From Natronococcus jeotgali DSM 18795 (GTDB lineage Archaea; Halobacteriota; Halobacteria; Halobacteriales; Natrialbaceae), in assembly GCF_000337695.1 (NCBI RefSeq), contig NZ_AOIA01000128.1, forward strand, positions 54,342 through 118,341: DNA of 64,000 nt, in the 5' to 3' direction. The stretch's first letter is position 1; the number at the start of each line of letters is the position of its first letter. Below, piece by piece: positions 8,800 through 18,072 of this stretch. The notes below the pieces were generated by a model. The model made no database searches, was not told where the DNA came from, and saw only the letters and a list, made by a program, of their open reading frames with translations. Made by a program: the position numbers and the translations under genes.

Positions 8800-9368
8800 C
8801 TCGGCGGCCGACGCTTTTTCGACCTGCGCCGGCGAGTAGCGGCGCTGCCGGGTGCGTCGATACGCTCGAGTTCGATGGCAGCCGTTCCGAACGGACGCGG
8901 GACGAAAACCGTGCTATGGGTGAGAGGCGATGGGAGCGCATCCCCTCTGCGTGGCAGAGCACCTATCGCCAGGCGCCGCCCGACTGTTGGGGAACGTACG
9001 TAAAGTAGGTTCGCGGGGAATTGTTGTGGGTTTTATCCCCGGTCGCGCGATCGGCGAACTGCGCCGGTACGCGGCTCCGCCCGAAGCGGCGGGCGGCGGC
9101 CTCGAGGCCGGGAGCGCGGGAGACGCCGACTTCCGTCCGGGACGCGGTTCGACGACGAGCGCGCCGCCCTCCGACGGTGCAGCGGCGAGTTCTCGAGACG
9201 GGCCCCGCGTGGCTGTCGTACCCGCGCGTCGCCCCTTCGATCGCAATACGTATAATATCTGACCTGTTGTGGGACGTCGGTCGTTCGAACCCCGGGATCC
9301 GCCCGCTCGTCGCGTTTCCGACGGTTGACCGATGCACTTATGGGACCGACCCGCACACAGTGTGGCAT
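8800..9368 (+). other. 569-bp intergenic region between the two dehydrogenase genes
   Basis: No convincing gene. It starts with a T-rich stretch (GCTTTTTCG, 8813-8821) that could terminate the first gene. A+T-rich patches at about 9028-9041 and 9244-9260 look promoter-like. CACTTATGGG at 9334-9343 is the likely TATA box for the ATG at 9369. Confidence 0.5.
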
Positions 9369-11918
9369 ATGAGCACAGACACCTTGCCGTCGAGCGCCGA
9401 GACGGTGATCGTCGGCGCCGGGGCCGTCGGGTGCAGCGTCGCCTACCACCTGACCGAACTGGGCGCCGAGGACGTCGTCGTCCTCGACAAGGGTCCCCTG
9501 CCGGTGACGGGCGGATCCTCGACCCACGCGCCCGGGATCATGTTCCAGACCTCGCCGTCGAAGCTCCAGACGAAGACGGCCCACTACACGACCCGACTGC
9601 TAAAGGAAGCCGGCGTCTACAACGAGACCGGCGGGATCGAGCTCGCCCGCTCGGAGGAACGGATGGACTTCCTCCGGCGTCGCGTCGAGTGGGCGAGGTC
9701 GTACGGCCTGCCCGAGCCGGAGCTGCTCGAGCTCGAGGCGGTAACCGAACGGCTGCCGCTGGTCGACGAGGAGGAGATCCTCGGCGGATACTACTCCCCG
9801 ACCGACGGCCAGGTCGCCGGCACCGACGCGCTCCAGTGGTACCTCGAGACGACGCCGGCGGCGTTTTTCGGTCACACCGAGGTGACGGATCTCGAGGTCG
9901 AAAGCGGGGAGATACGGGCGGTCGAAACCGACCGCGGCCGCATCGAGTGCGACCGCTGCGTGCTCGCGACGAACAACTGGGCCTACCAGACCGGGCAGCT
10001 GGCGGGCGTCGACCTGCCGATCGCCCCGGTCGAACACCAGTACGTCGTCACCGAACCCCTCGAGGAGCTGCGGGGCAACGAACGGGCCGAGGACGCCGTC
10101 ACCGGGCTCGAGATCCCGGGCGACCGGGAGATCACCGAGTCGATGGCCCAGCCGCCGGACCGCCCGGTCGGACGCGACCAGGACAACTCGCTGTACTTCC
10201 GGACCCACGGCGAGGGGTACGGGCTGGGCTCGTACAACCACGAGCCGCTGGTGGTCGACCCCGACGAGATGGGGTCGAACTCCGAGGAGAGCCAGGCGTC
10301 GGTTCACAGTTTCACGGAAAAGCACTGGACGCGGGCGACCCATCCGGACCGCGAGAAGTCGCCGAAGCAGGCGTTCGACGAGCTGCTGCCCGCAACGGCC
10401 GATAAGGGGTTCGATGCGACCGAGAACGGGATCTTCGTCTACACGCCGGACGGGATGCCCGTACTCGGCGAAACTGCGCAGGTCGACGGGCTCTGGACCG
10501 GGCTCGCCATCTGGTGGACCCACTCCGGGGGCTACGGGAAGATCCTCGCCGAGTGGATGGAGACGGGCGTGCCGCGGCTCCCGTCGGGCCCCGTCGGCAC
10601 GAGCGCCATCCACGTTAACCGATTCGAACCGCACGCGGGCAACAAGGACTACTTCATGGATCGGGGCGGGATGCGCTACCAGCAGGTCTACAGCATCGTC
10701 GAGCCCCGCTGGCAGCCGGCCGATCGCCGCGGGCTCCGGACGAGTCCGTTCTACCACCGCCAGCAGGAACTGGACGCGGAGTTCTACCAGAGCGGCGGCT
10801 GGGAGACCCCCCAGTGGTACGAGTCCAACGCCGACCTCGTCTCGACGTACGAGGACCGCATCCCCGAGCAGGACGGCTGGCAGGGCATCAACCGCTCCCC
10901 GATCGAGGGCGCCGAACACCTCCACACCCGCGAGAAGGTGTCGATGTTCGATATGACGACGTTCAGTTCGATCGTGGTCGAGGGCAGCGACGCGGACGAG
11001 TTCCTCCAGCGGGTCTGTAGCAACGACATGGATCTCTCGATCGGCCAGGTCCGCTACACGACGATGCTCAACGAGGGCGGGACCGTCCTCGCGGACCTCA
11101 CCGTCGTTCGCCTCGACGAGGAGGAGTTCGTGGTGACCACCGGCGGGGGGAACTCGCCGGGAATCCACGGCGCCTGGCTCGAGTCCCACGCCCCCGAGAC
11201 GGTCTCGGTCACGGTCGAGGAGTCCGCGCGGAGCACGATCGGTCTCTGGGGGCCCAACGCGCGATTGCTCCTCCAGCGGACGACCGACGCGGACCTCTCG
11301 AACGACGACTTCTCGTACTTCAGCGGGAAGCGCATCTACGTCGGCGACGTCCCCGTCATCGCCCTGCGCCTCTCCTACGTCGGCGAACTCGGCTGGGAGC
11401 TGTGGACGCCCACGGAGTACGGGGGGAAGCTCTGGGACACCCTCTGGGAGGCCGGCCAGGATCTCGGCGTGCGTCCCATGGGCGCCGGGGCGGTCGAATC
11501 GATGCGCCTCGAGAAGGGGTTCCGGCTGTGGGGGACCGACGTCGACACGGACGTCAATCCCTACGAGGCGGGACTCCCGTTCGCGGTCGATCTCGACACC
11601 GACTTCGTCGGGAAGGAGGCGCTGCTCGAGGCCAAAGAGTCGGGGATCGACAACCGGGTCGCCTGCCTCACCCTCGACGACTCGAGCGACGTGATGCTCG
11701 GCGGGCGTCCCGTCTCCACGGACGGCGAAACCCTCGGCTACGTCCAGGCCGGCGACTACGGCTACAGCGTCGGCGAGTCGATCGCGTACACCTACCTGCC
11801 CGACGAGTACGCCGACGCCGGGACGTCGGTCCGGATCGACTGCGAGGGCAGGAGTTACGACGCGACGGTCCGGGACGAGCCGCTGTTCGACCCCGGCCGG
11901 GACAAGATTATTCGGTAG
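9369..11918 (+). CDS. Second FAD-dependent dimethylglycine/sarcosine dehydrogenase-like protein (DAO-GcvT fusion)
   Basis: The protein has 849 residues and is paralogous over its full length to the product of 6232-8799. It has the FAD motif GAGAVG (16-21) and His53 in GGSSTHAPG, the predicted covalent flavin attachment residue. The C-terminal GcvT-like half is complete, ending with the same YDATVRDEPL-type tail as the paralog. ATG 9369 is the first Met ahead of the FAD motif and lies about 30 nt after a TATA-like box. The ammonia-lyase gene follows 17 nt after its stop, so the two are probably co-transcribed. Two such enzymes side by side fit consecutive demethylation of dimethylglycine and sarcosine to glycine. 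Confidence 0.9.
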   Translation: MSTDTLPSSAETVIVGAGAVGCSVAYHLTELGAEDVVVLDKGPLPVTGGSSTHAPGIMFQTSPSKLQTKTAHYTTRLLKEAGVYNETGGIELARSEERMDFLRRRVEWARSYGLPEPELLELEAVTERLPLVDEEEILGGYYSPTDGQVAGTDALQWYLETTPAAFFGHTEVTDLEVESGEIRAVETDRGRIECDRCVLATNNWAYQTGQLAGVDLPIAPVEHQYVVTEPLEELRGNERAEDAVTGLEIPGDREITESMAQPPDRPVGRDQDNSLYFRTHGEGYGLGSYNHEPLVVDPDEMGSNSEESQASVHSFTEKHWTRATHPDREKSPKQAFDELLPATADKGFDATENGIFVYTPDGMPVLGETAQVDGLWTGLAIWWTHSGGYGKILAEWMETGVPRLPSGPVGTSAIHVNRFEPHAGNKDYFMDRGGMRYQQVYSIVEPRWQPADRRGLRTSPFYHRQQELDAEFYQSGGWETPQWYESNADLVSTYEDRIPEQDGWQGINRSPIEGAEHLHTREKVSMFDMTTFSSIVVEGSDADEFLQRVCSNDMDLSIGQVRYTTMLNEGGTVLADLTVVRLDEEEFVVTTGGGNSPGIHGAWLESHAPETVSVTVEESARSTIGLWGPNARLLLQRTTDADLSNDDFSYFSGKRIYVGDVPVIALRLSYVGELGWELWTPTEYGGKLWDTLWEAGQDLGVRPMGAGAVESMRLEKGFRLWGTDVDTDVNPYEAGLPFAVDLDTDFVGKEALLEAKESGIDNRVACLTLDDSSDVMLGGRPVSTDGETLGYVQAGDYGYSVGESIAYTYLPDEYADAGTSVRIDCEGRSYDATVRDEPLFDPGRDKIIR

Positions 11919-11935
11919 ACCGTCGATACCAGACC

Positions 11936-13180
11936 ATGACTGAATCACGGAAACGCGAACCCGAGGTAGAGTACGAGGACATCGAGCGGGCGCGCGAGCG
12001 CCTGACCGACGAGACGGTCGTCAAGCGTACGCCGATCGAGCGATCCACGTCCCTCGAGGAGCTGGTCGACGCCGAGGTGTACCTGAAGATGGAACACCTC
12101 CAGTGGACGGGCTCGTTCAAGACCCGCGGCGCGTACAACAAGATCAGTCAGGCGGTCGCCGAGGGCGCCGACGAGTTCGTCGCCGCCAGCGCGGGCAACC
12201 ACGCCCAGGGCGTCGCGCTGGCAGCGACCAACTGTGGCGCCGACTCGACGATCGTCATGCCCAGACACGCCCCCCAGGCGAAGATCGACGCGACTCGGAG
12301 CTACGGCGCGACGGTCGAACTCGTCGGCCGGGACTTCCAGGAGGCCATGGAGTACGCCAAGTCCTACGCGGCGGACAACGGCGGGGAGTTCGTCCACGCC
12401 TACGACGATCCCGCGATCGTCGCCGGGCAGGGCACCCTGGGGATCGAGATGCACGAGGACCTACCCGAGGTCGACACCGTCATCGTCCCGATCGGCGGGG
12501 GCGGGCTGATAGGCGGGATCTCGACGGCGCTCGATCACCTCTCCCCCGAGACGCGGGTCGTCGGTGTCCAGGCCACGGGCGCCCAGACCGTCCACGAGAG
12601 CCTCGACAAGGGCGTCCCCGTCACGCTCGAGGAGGTGGACACGATCGCCGACGGGATCGCCACCGGGGGGATCTCCGAGCTGACGCTGGGGCTCATCGAG
12701 GCCCACGTCGACGAGGTCGTCACCGTCACCGACTCCCAGATCGCCGACGCGATCCTCCTGTTGCTCGAGCGAGCGAAACAGGTCGTCGAGGGCGCGGCCG
12801 CGGCGTCGGTCGCGGCGCTGCTTGGCGACGACCTGGACGTCGCGGGCGAGACCGTCATGCCGCTGCTGTGTGGCGGCAACCTCGACATGACGATGCTCCA
12901 GACCGTGTTGATCCACGCGCTCACCGGGCGGGGCCAGATCCTGCGCCTGCGCGTGAAGATCGACGACATGCCGGGCAAGATGACCGAGCTCTCGGGGATC
13001 ATCGCCGACCACGGCGCGAACATCCAGACCGTCCGCCACGACCGGGCCGTCGAGGAGCTCAACGTCGGCGAGGCCTACCTCGTCTTCCAGATCGAAACCA
13101 GCGGGATCGAACACGCCGCGGCGATCATCGACAGCATCGAGGCCGAGGGGTACGACGTCGAGGACGTCAACCGGGAGTAG
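11936..13180 (+). CDS. ilvA: Threonine/serine ammonia-lyase (PLP-dependent, with ACT domain)
   Basis: The protein has 414 residues. The fold type II PLP enzyme core runs to about residue 320, with the Schiff-base lysine K62 in GSFKTRG and a phosphate-binding IGGGGLIGG loop. A single ACT domain follows (about 335-414, LRVKIDDMPGKM). The family deaminates threonine to 2-oxobutyrate and also serine to pyruvate. Here it is immediately downstream of the dehydrogenases and near glyA, so serine to pyruvate, closing the betaine carbon route, is as plausible as isoleucine biosynthesis. Substrate preference is inference; family assignment is firm. Confidence 0.9.
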   Translation: MTESRKREPEVEYEDIERARERLTDETVVKRTPIERSTSLEELVDAEVYLKMEHLQWTGSFKTRGAYNKISQAVAEGADEFVAASAGNHAQGVALAATNCGADSTIVMPRHAPQAKIDATRSYGATVELVGRDFQEAMEYAKSYAADNGGEFVHAYDDPAIVAGQGTLGIEMHEDLPEVDTVIVPIGGGGLIGGISTALDHLSPETRVVGVQATGAQTVHESLDKGVPVTLEEVDTIADGIATGGISELTLGLIEAHVDEVVTVTDSQIADAILLLLERAKQVVEGAAAASVAALLGDDLDVAGETVMPLLCGGNLDMTMLQTVLIHALTGRGQILRLRVKIDDMPGKMTELSGIIADHGANIQTVRHDRAVEELNVGEAYLVFQIETSGIEHAAAIIDSIEAEGYDVEDVNRE

Positions 13181-13353
13181 CGCCGGCCACTCTCGAGGCC
13201 CTCGAGCGCGGATCCGACGAATCGCGAACGACCGCCGAACGAAACCGAAGCGAAACCACAGCGAGCATGACAGACCAACGCACCGGACTGACGACGCCGA
13301 GCACCGGACGACGAACGACCCGATCGACCGACCACCCCGACCGATCCGGGGGG

Positions 13354-13361
13354 CGGAGGTG
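13354..13361 (+). promoter_or_regulatory. Shine-Dalgarno site fixing the GTG start of the transporter
   Basis: CGGAGGTG ends 7 nt before the GTG at 13369. Strong ribosome-binding sites are uncommon in this mostly leaderless genome, so the site supports this start and internal translation from a polycistronic message. Confidence 0.6.
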
Positions 13362-13368
13362 AGAGCCT

Positions 13369-15015
13369 GTGGCGGGAGCTGATTCGACCGGACCGCTGGG
13401 GCGGTTCGTCGACGAACTCGACGTCGCGGTGTTCGTCGTCGGATTCGCCATCGCGGCCGCGGCCGTGCTGGCGTTCGTGTTGCGGCCCGACGCCGCGTCG
13501 GAGCAAATGGCCGCGGTAAACGACGTCCTGTGGACCACCGCGGGGTGGTGGTACCTGGTCGCGATGTTCGTCCTCGTCGCGTTCGTCGGGTTCCTGATCT
13601 TCGGCCCGTGGGGAAACATCAAACTCGGCGGCGACGGCGAGCGGCCGGAGTTTTCCTTCCCCGCGTACTTCGCAATGTTGTACTCGGCGGGGATCGCCGC
13701 CGGGATCGTGTTCTGGGGACCCGCCGAGGCCGTCTTCCACTACGACGCCGTCTCGCCGTTCGTCGGCGCCGAGGCCCGGTCTTCGGAGGCCGCGGTCGGC
13801 GCGATCCAGTACACCTTCTTCCACTGGGGCGTCTCCGCCTGGACCGCCTACGTGGTCATGGCCCTGCCGATCGCGTACTACGCCTACCGGTACGACGCGC
13901 CGCTTCGCATCTCGACGGTGATCGCGCCGTGGGTCGGCCTCGAGAACCTCGACGGCCCGCTCGCGAAGGCGATCGACGTCCTGGCGGTGTTCGCCACGAT
14001 CGGCGGCGTGGCGACGACGCTCGGACTGGTCGGGAGCCAGTTCCTCGTCGGCATCGAGTGGACGACGGGCGCGAGCGTCGGCGACGCCGGCACCGTGGCG
14101 GTGATCACGGGACTCACCGTCGCGTTCACGCTCTCGGTTTCGCTGGGCATCCGGAAGGGGATCCAGCGGCTCTCGTACTTCAACATGGTGCTGTTCGCGC
14201 TCGTGACCGTCGCGACGTTCCTGCTCGGGCCGACGACCCAGATCATGTCGATGGGGACCCAGGCGCTTGGCGCCTACGTCAACGACTTCATCACGATGAG
14301 CTTCTACACCGGCTCCGGAGCCGAGGGCGGCGCGGGCGTCGCCCAGTGGGTCGGCGACTGGACGATCTTCTACTGGGCCTGGTGGTTCTCCTGGACGCCG
14401 TTCGTCGGCCTCTTTATCGCGCGGATCTCGCGGGGCCGGACGGTCCGCCAGGTCGCCGTGACGGGCGTGATCGCCTCGACCGGGATCACGGTGCCGTGGT
14501 TCGCGACGATGGGCGGAACGGCGATCTTCCTCCAGGAGAGCGGACGCGCCGACATCCTTACGATCGTCAGCGAGCTCGGCGAGGCGGGGTCGGGGTACCC
14601 GCTGTTCGAGGCGCTGCCGCTCGGCGAGCTCCTGACCGTGCTGTTTCTGGTGCTCGTGACGACGTTTCTGGTCACCTCGGCCGACTCCTCGACGCTCGCG
14701 CTCGGCATGCTGACCACGGGGGGTGCCGAGGAACCCTCGACTATTAATCGCGTCATCTGGGGCGCCCTCATCGGGGCGCTGGCCTCCCTGCTGATGGTCA
14801 CCGGCGGCGTCGACGCCCTCCAGCAGGCCGCGATCATCACCGGCGGCCCGTTCTCGATCATCGCCCTGCTCGCGGCCGTCTCGATGGTCGCCGCCTGCGG
14901 CGCCCGACGGCCCCTGTTCTTGCGGGAGGAAGACGAGCTCTCGATCGGCACCTCCGACCTCGAGGCGACGGCCCCCGAGAGCGAAACGGAGTCGATGGAT
15001 CCGTCCGACGACTGA
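13369..15015 (+). CDS. BCCT-family betaine/choline/carnitine transporter
   Basis: The protein has 548 residues and about 12 transmembrane helices. The family signature is clear: the Trp-rich segment YWAWWFSWTPFVGLFIARIS near residues 335-355, which lines the betaine site, followed by GRTVRQ. The helix-3 Gly-rich segment reads AGIAAGIVFWGP. BCCT carriers import trimethylammonium compounds with Na+ or H+ across the cytoplasmic membrane. The start is a GTG with a good ribosome-binding site. Its place among demethylation genes suggests uptake of glycine betaine as carbon/nitrogen source, not only as osmolyte. The C-terminal tail is short and acidic. Confidence 0.93.
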   Translation: MAGADSTGPLGRFVDELDVAVFVVGFAIAAAAVLAFVLRPDAASEQMAAVNDVLWTTAGWWYLVAMFVLVAFVGFLIFGPWGNIKLGGDGERPEFSFPAYFAMLYSAGIAAGIVFWGPAEAVFHYDAVSPFVGAEARSSEAAVGAIQYTFFHWGVSAWTAYVVMALPIAYYAYRYDAPLRISTVIAPWVGLENLDGPLAKAIDVLAVFATIGGVATTLGLVGSQFLVGIEWTTGASVGDAGTVAVITGLTVAFTLSVSLGIRKGIQRLSYFNMVLFALVTVATFLLGPTTQIMSMGTQALGAYVNDFITMSFYTGSGAEGGAGVAQWVGDWTIFYWAWWFSWTPFVGLFIARISRGRTVRQVAVTGVIASTGITVPWFATMGGTAIFLQESGRADILTIVSELGEAGSGYPLFEALPLGELLTVLFLVLVTTFLVTSADSSTLALGMLTTGGAEEPSTINRVIWGALIGALASLLMVTGGVDALQQAAIITGGPFSIIALLAAVSMVAACGARRPLFLREEDELSIGTSDLEATAPESETESMDPSDD

Positions 15016-15188
15016 GCCGGAAACCGGACGAACGATCCCCGGCGAAGTCGCTTCGCGCGGGAGTCGGCGTCCGAAAACGGAATCGACGGCGTAGACGACT
15101 CGCCGGGAGTTCGGCGGCTCCCCGGAGACTACTCGCGAACCGCCTCGAGACCGTGCCTCGAGGCGATCGCCTCGGTTACGAGAGTTCA

Positions 15189-15229
<41 letters not shown>

Positions 15230-15322
15230 ATAAACTACGCAACCCACTGCCCGATGGCACGGCTGGATATTCCACGCTGCGCAATCCATACTCTCAAGTA
15301 GGTTTGTCTACATAGGTTACGT

Positions 15323-16603
15323 ATGGCGAAACAGGTCGTCACTCGCACCTACACTGCGTCCATCAGAAACCAGCAACAGGTGTCTGACGACCTTGATTCG
15401 CTCGGGTTCTCAGCTTCGAAACTCTGGAACGTCGGACGGTGGACAATCAGTCGAGTCTGGGATGAAATCGACTACATCCCTGAACACGACGAACTCACCG
15501 CGTACCTCAAGTCGCACGAACGCTACGATGACCTTCATTCTCAGTCAAGTCAGCGAGTCCTTCAAGAACTCGCTGAGGCGTTCAACGGCTGGTACGGTAA
15601 ACGACGCAACGGAGACACGAGAGCGAACCCACCCGGCTACCGAAAACACGGAGACGAACACCCGCGTTCAACGGTCACATTCAAGAACAAAGGCTTCAAA
15701 CTCGATACTCAGTACAACCGAGTCCGACTCTCCAAAGGTTCGAACTTGAAAGAGTACTGGTCGGATTTCGTCCTCTGCGAATACCAGACCCGACCCGACG
15801 TTGACCTCTCTACCGTGGAGAGCATACAACAGGTTCGGACAGTTTGGACGGGTGACGAGTGGGAACTACACTTCGTGTGCAAAGTTGAAATCGAGGTGGC
15901 TGAAGCACCCGGTGAGAAGACGGTGAGTGTTGACCTCGGTATCAACAACTTCGCTGCACTCGCCTACGAAGACGGTCACAGCGAGCTGTACCCGTTGAAT
16001 TGCTTGAAGCAGGACGACTACTATTTCAGTAAGTGTATCGCTCGCTGTGACGACTCCGACTCCGAGCAGGCCACGCGGTTGAACCAAAAGAAGTCTCGAC
16101 GGCGCACCCACTACTTCCATACCCTCTCGAAACACATCGTTCAGCGGTGTGTTGAGGAGGGTGTTGGAACGATTGTGGTTGGCGACCTCTCCGGTATCCG
16201 CGAAGACGAGGAAAACGGTGAGTCGAAGAACTGGGGCAAGCACGGCAACCTCGACCTGCACTCGTGGGCGTTCGAGCGATTCACCGACCTCCTCGAATAC
16301 AAAGCAGAGATGGAAGGCATCTCGGTTGAGGAGGTATCCGAGCGAGATACCTCGAAATCGTGTTCGTGTTGTGGTTGCAAGCGCGACGCGAATCGTGTTG
16401 AACGTGGGCTGTACATCTGCGATGAGTGTGGTATGGTGGCGAACGCAGATGTGAACGGTGCGGAGAACATTCGACAGAAAGTATCTCCGAGTCCCGCCAC
16501 GGATGGCGGCGATAGGAGTAACGGCTGGTTGGCACAGCCATCGACGTTCCTGTTTGACAAGGAAACTGGTGCGTTCGCACCTCAAGAACGGGTCACGTCG
16601 TAA
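15323..16603 (+). CDS. tnpB: TnpB RNA-guided nuclease (IS200/IS605 accessory protein)
   Basis: The protein has 426 residues. RuvC-I Asp is D204 (SVDLGINN); the zinc ribbon uses C347/C350 and C366/C369; RuvC-III Asp is D376 (NADVNGAENI). At the usual RuvC-II position the sequence reads VVGDLSG (285-291), so the canonical Glu is absent. A Glu at 340 in SERDTSKSC lies at the alternative position described for some TnpB and Fanzor proteins, so activity is plausible. TnpB is guided by an omega RNA made from the 3' end of its own gene and the right end. The C-terminal ~40 residues after the ribbon are low-complexity, consistent with that overlap. Confidence 0.88.
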   Translation: MAKQVVTRTYTASIRNQQQVSDDLDSLGFSASKLWNVGRWTISRVWDEIDYIPEHDELTAYLKSHERYDDLHSQSSQRVLQELAEAFNGWYGKRRNGDTRANPPGYRKHGDEHPRSTVTFKNKGFKLDTQYNRVRLSKGSNLKEYWSDFVLCEYQTRPDVDLSTVESIQQVRTVWTGDEWELHFVCKVEIEVAEAPGEKTVSVDLGINNFAALAYEDGHSELYPLNCLKQDDYYFSKCIARCDDSDSEQATRLNQKKSRRRTHYFHTLSKHIVQRCVEEGVGTIVVGDLSGIREDEENGESKNWGKHGNLDLHSWAFERFTDLLEYKAEMEGISVEEVSERDTSKSCSCCGCKRDANRVERGLYICDECGMVANADVNGAENIRQKVSPSPATDGGDRSNGWLAQPSTFLFDKETGAFAPQERVTS

Positions 16604-16627
16604 ACCACAATATCCCAACGCGGGAAT

Positions 16628-16647
16628 CCTCGCCCTTCAGGGCGGGG
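16628..16647. repeat. Right-end hairpin of the tnpB element
   Basis: The stem CCTCGCCC/GGGCGGGG (one G-T pair) closes a TTCA loop, the same core as the left hairpin. It should lie in the scaffold part of the omega RNA, next to the guide segment. Confidence 0.65.
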
Positions 16648-16653
16648 AGAATG

Positions 16654-17904
16654 TCAACCGTAGATCGGATGCGCCTCGCAGAGTTCGTCGACCCGCGAGG
16701 CGACGCGGTCGGCGACCGCCTCGTCCTCGGGCGCGTCGAGGACGTCGACGATGCAGTCGGCGACGGTCTCCATCTCCCGCGCTTCGAATCCGCGCGTGGT
16801 CAGTCCGGGGGTGCCGACGCGGATCCCGCTCGTGACCATCGGCGACCGGGTCTCGCCGGGAACGCTGTTCTTGTTGACGACGATCCCGACGTCGCTCAGT
16901 AGCGATTCGGCCTCCTTCCCGGTGAGCTCGGGGTGGGACTCCCGGAGGTCGACGAGCAGGAGGTGTTTGTCGGTCCCGTCGCTGACGAGCGCGAGTCCGC
17001 GCTCGCGGAAACCCTCGGCGAGTCGCTGCGCGTTCGCGACGACCTGCTCGGCGTAGCGCTCGAAGGCGTCGCTTTGGGCCTCCGCGAAGCCGGCGGCCTT
17101 CCCGGCGACGTTGTGCATCAACGGCCCGCCCTGCGCGCCGGGGAAGACCGCCGAGTCGATCGCGTCGGCGTACTCCTCGTCGCACATGACGATCCCGCCC
17201 CGCCCCGCGCGGATAGTCTTGTGGGTGCTCCCGGTGACGAAGTCGGCGTGCTCGACGGGCGAGGCGTGGACGCCGGCGGCGACGAGCCCCGTCACGTGGG
17301 CGATGTCTGCGAGGTGGGAGGCGTCGACGGTCTCGGCGATCTCACCGATGCGCTCGTAGTCGAACTCGCGGGGGTACGCCGACGAGCCGCTGACGATCAT
17401 CGCGGGCTCGGTCTCGCGGGCCTGCCGTTCGAGCTCGTCATAGTCGATGTACCCGGTGTCGGGGTCGACCTCGTACTGCTCGACGTCGTAGAGTTGCCCG
17501 GAGAAGTTGACGCTGTGACCGTGGCTCAGGTGGCCGCCGTGTGACAGCGACAGCGAGAGGATGGTATCGCCGGGCTCGAGGGCGGCGAAGTAGACGCTCA
17601 TGTTCGCCTGGGTCCCGCTGTGGGGCTGGACGTTGACGTGGTCGGCGCCGAACAGCGCCTTCGCCGATTCGATCGCCTCCTCCTCGACGGTGTCGACGTG
17701 TTCGCAGCCGCCGTAGTACCGTTCGCCGGGGTACCCCTCCGCGTACTTGTTCGTCAGCGCGCTGCCCTGGGCCTCGAGGACGGCCGCCGAGACGTGGTTC
17801 TCCGATGCGATCATCCCGAGCGTCGACTCCTGACGATCGCGTTCGCGATCGATGGCGTCGGAAACGCTCGGCGCTGTCCGGTCGAGTGGCTGGTCGAACG
17901 CCAT
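16654..17904 (-). CDS. glyA: Serine hydroxymethyltransferase
   Basis: The 416-residue PLP enzyme interconverts glycine + 5,10-methylene-THF and serine. The PLP lysine is K229 in TGSTHKTIRAGRGG; the N-terminal GMIASEN and YAEGYPGERYYGG segments are typical. In this cluster it can use both products of betaine demethylation, glycine and methylene-THF, to form serine. The ATG at 17904 lies 27-28 nt after a TATA-like box, giving a leaderless message. The tnpB element ends a few bases beyond its stop codon but does not interrupt it. Confidence 0.95.
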   Translation of the reverse strand: MAFDQPLDRTAPSVSDAIDRERDRQESTLGMIASENHVSAAVLEAQGSALTNKYAEGYPGERYYGGCEHVDTVEEEAIESAKALFGADHVNVQPHSGTQANMSVYFAALEPGDTILSLSLSHGGHLSHGHSVNFSGQLYDVEQYEVDPDTGYIDYDELERQARETEPAMIVSGSSAYPREFDYERIGEIAETVDASHLADIAHVTGLVAAGVHASPVEHADFVTGSTHKTIRAGRGGIVMCDEEYADAIDSAVFPGAQGGPLMHNVAGKAAGFAEAQSDAFERYAEQVVANAQRLAEGFRERGLALVSDGTDKHLLLVDLRESHPELTGKEAESLLSDVGIVVNKNSVPGETRSPMVTSGIRVGTPGLTTRGFEAREMETVADCIVDVLDAPEDEAVADRVASRVDELCEAHPIYG

Positions 17905-17927
17905 ACGACGAGTAGCGGGAACCCAGA

Positions 17928-17936
17928 GTAAGTATC
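17928..17936 (-). promoter_or_regulatory. TATA-like box of glyA
   Basis: GATACTTAC on the minus strand is centred 28 nt upstream of the glyA ATG. The similar ATACTTATT precedes the Rieske operon. Confidence 0.5.
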
Positions 17937-18072
17937 TTGCGAGCGTGAGTTTCAGTCCACGATATGTAATATTCCCGACTGAACGTGGTGCGGACGGTGC
18001 CGAAACCGAACGGGAGACGGCTCGCTCGAGACCGACGAACGCGGGTCGCAGAACGGAACGGCGGTACCGGCG

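Noticed and set aside
8916..9008. 30-codon ORF (MGERRWERIPSAWQ) in the gap between the dehydrogenases
   Set aside because: No promoter at suitable spacing and no motif; too short to support.
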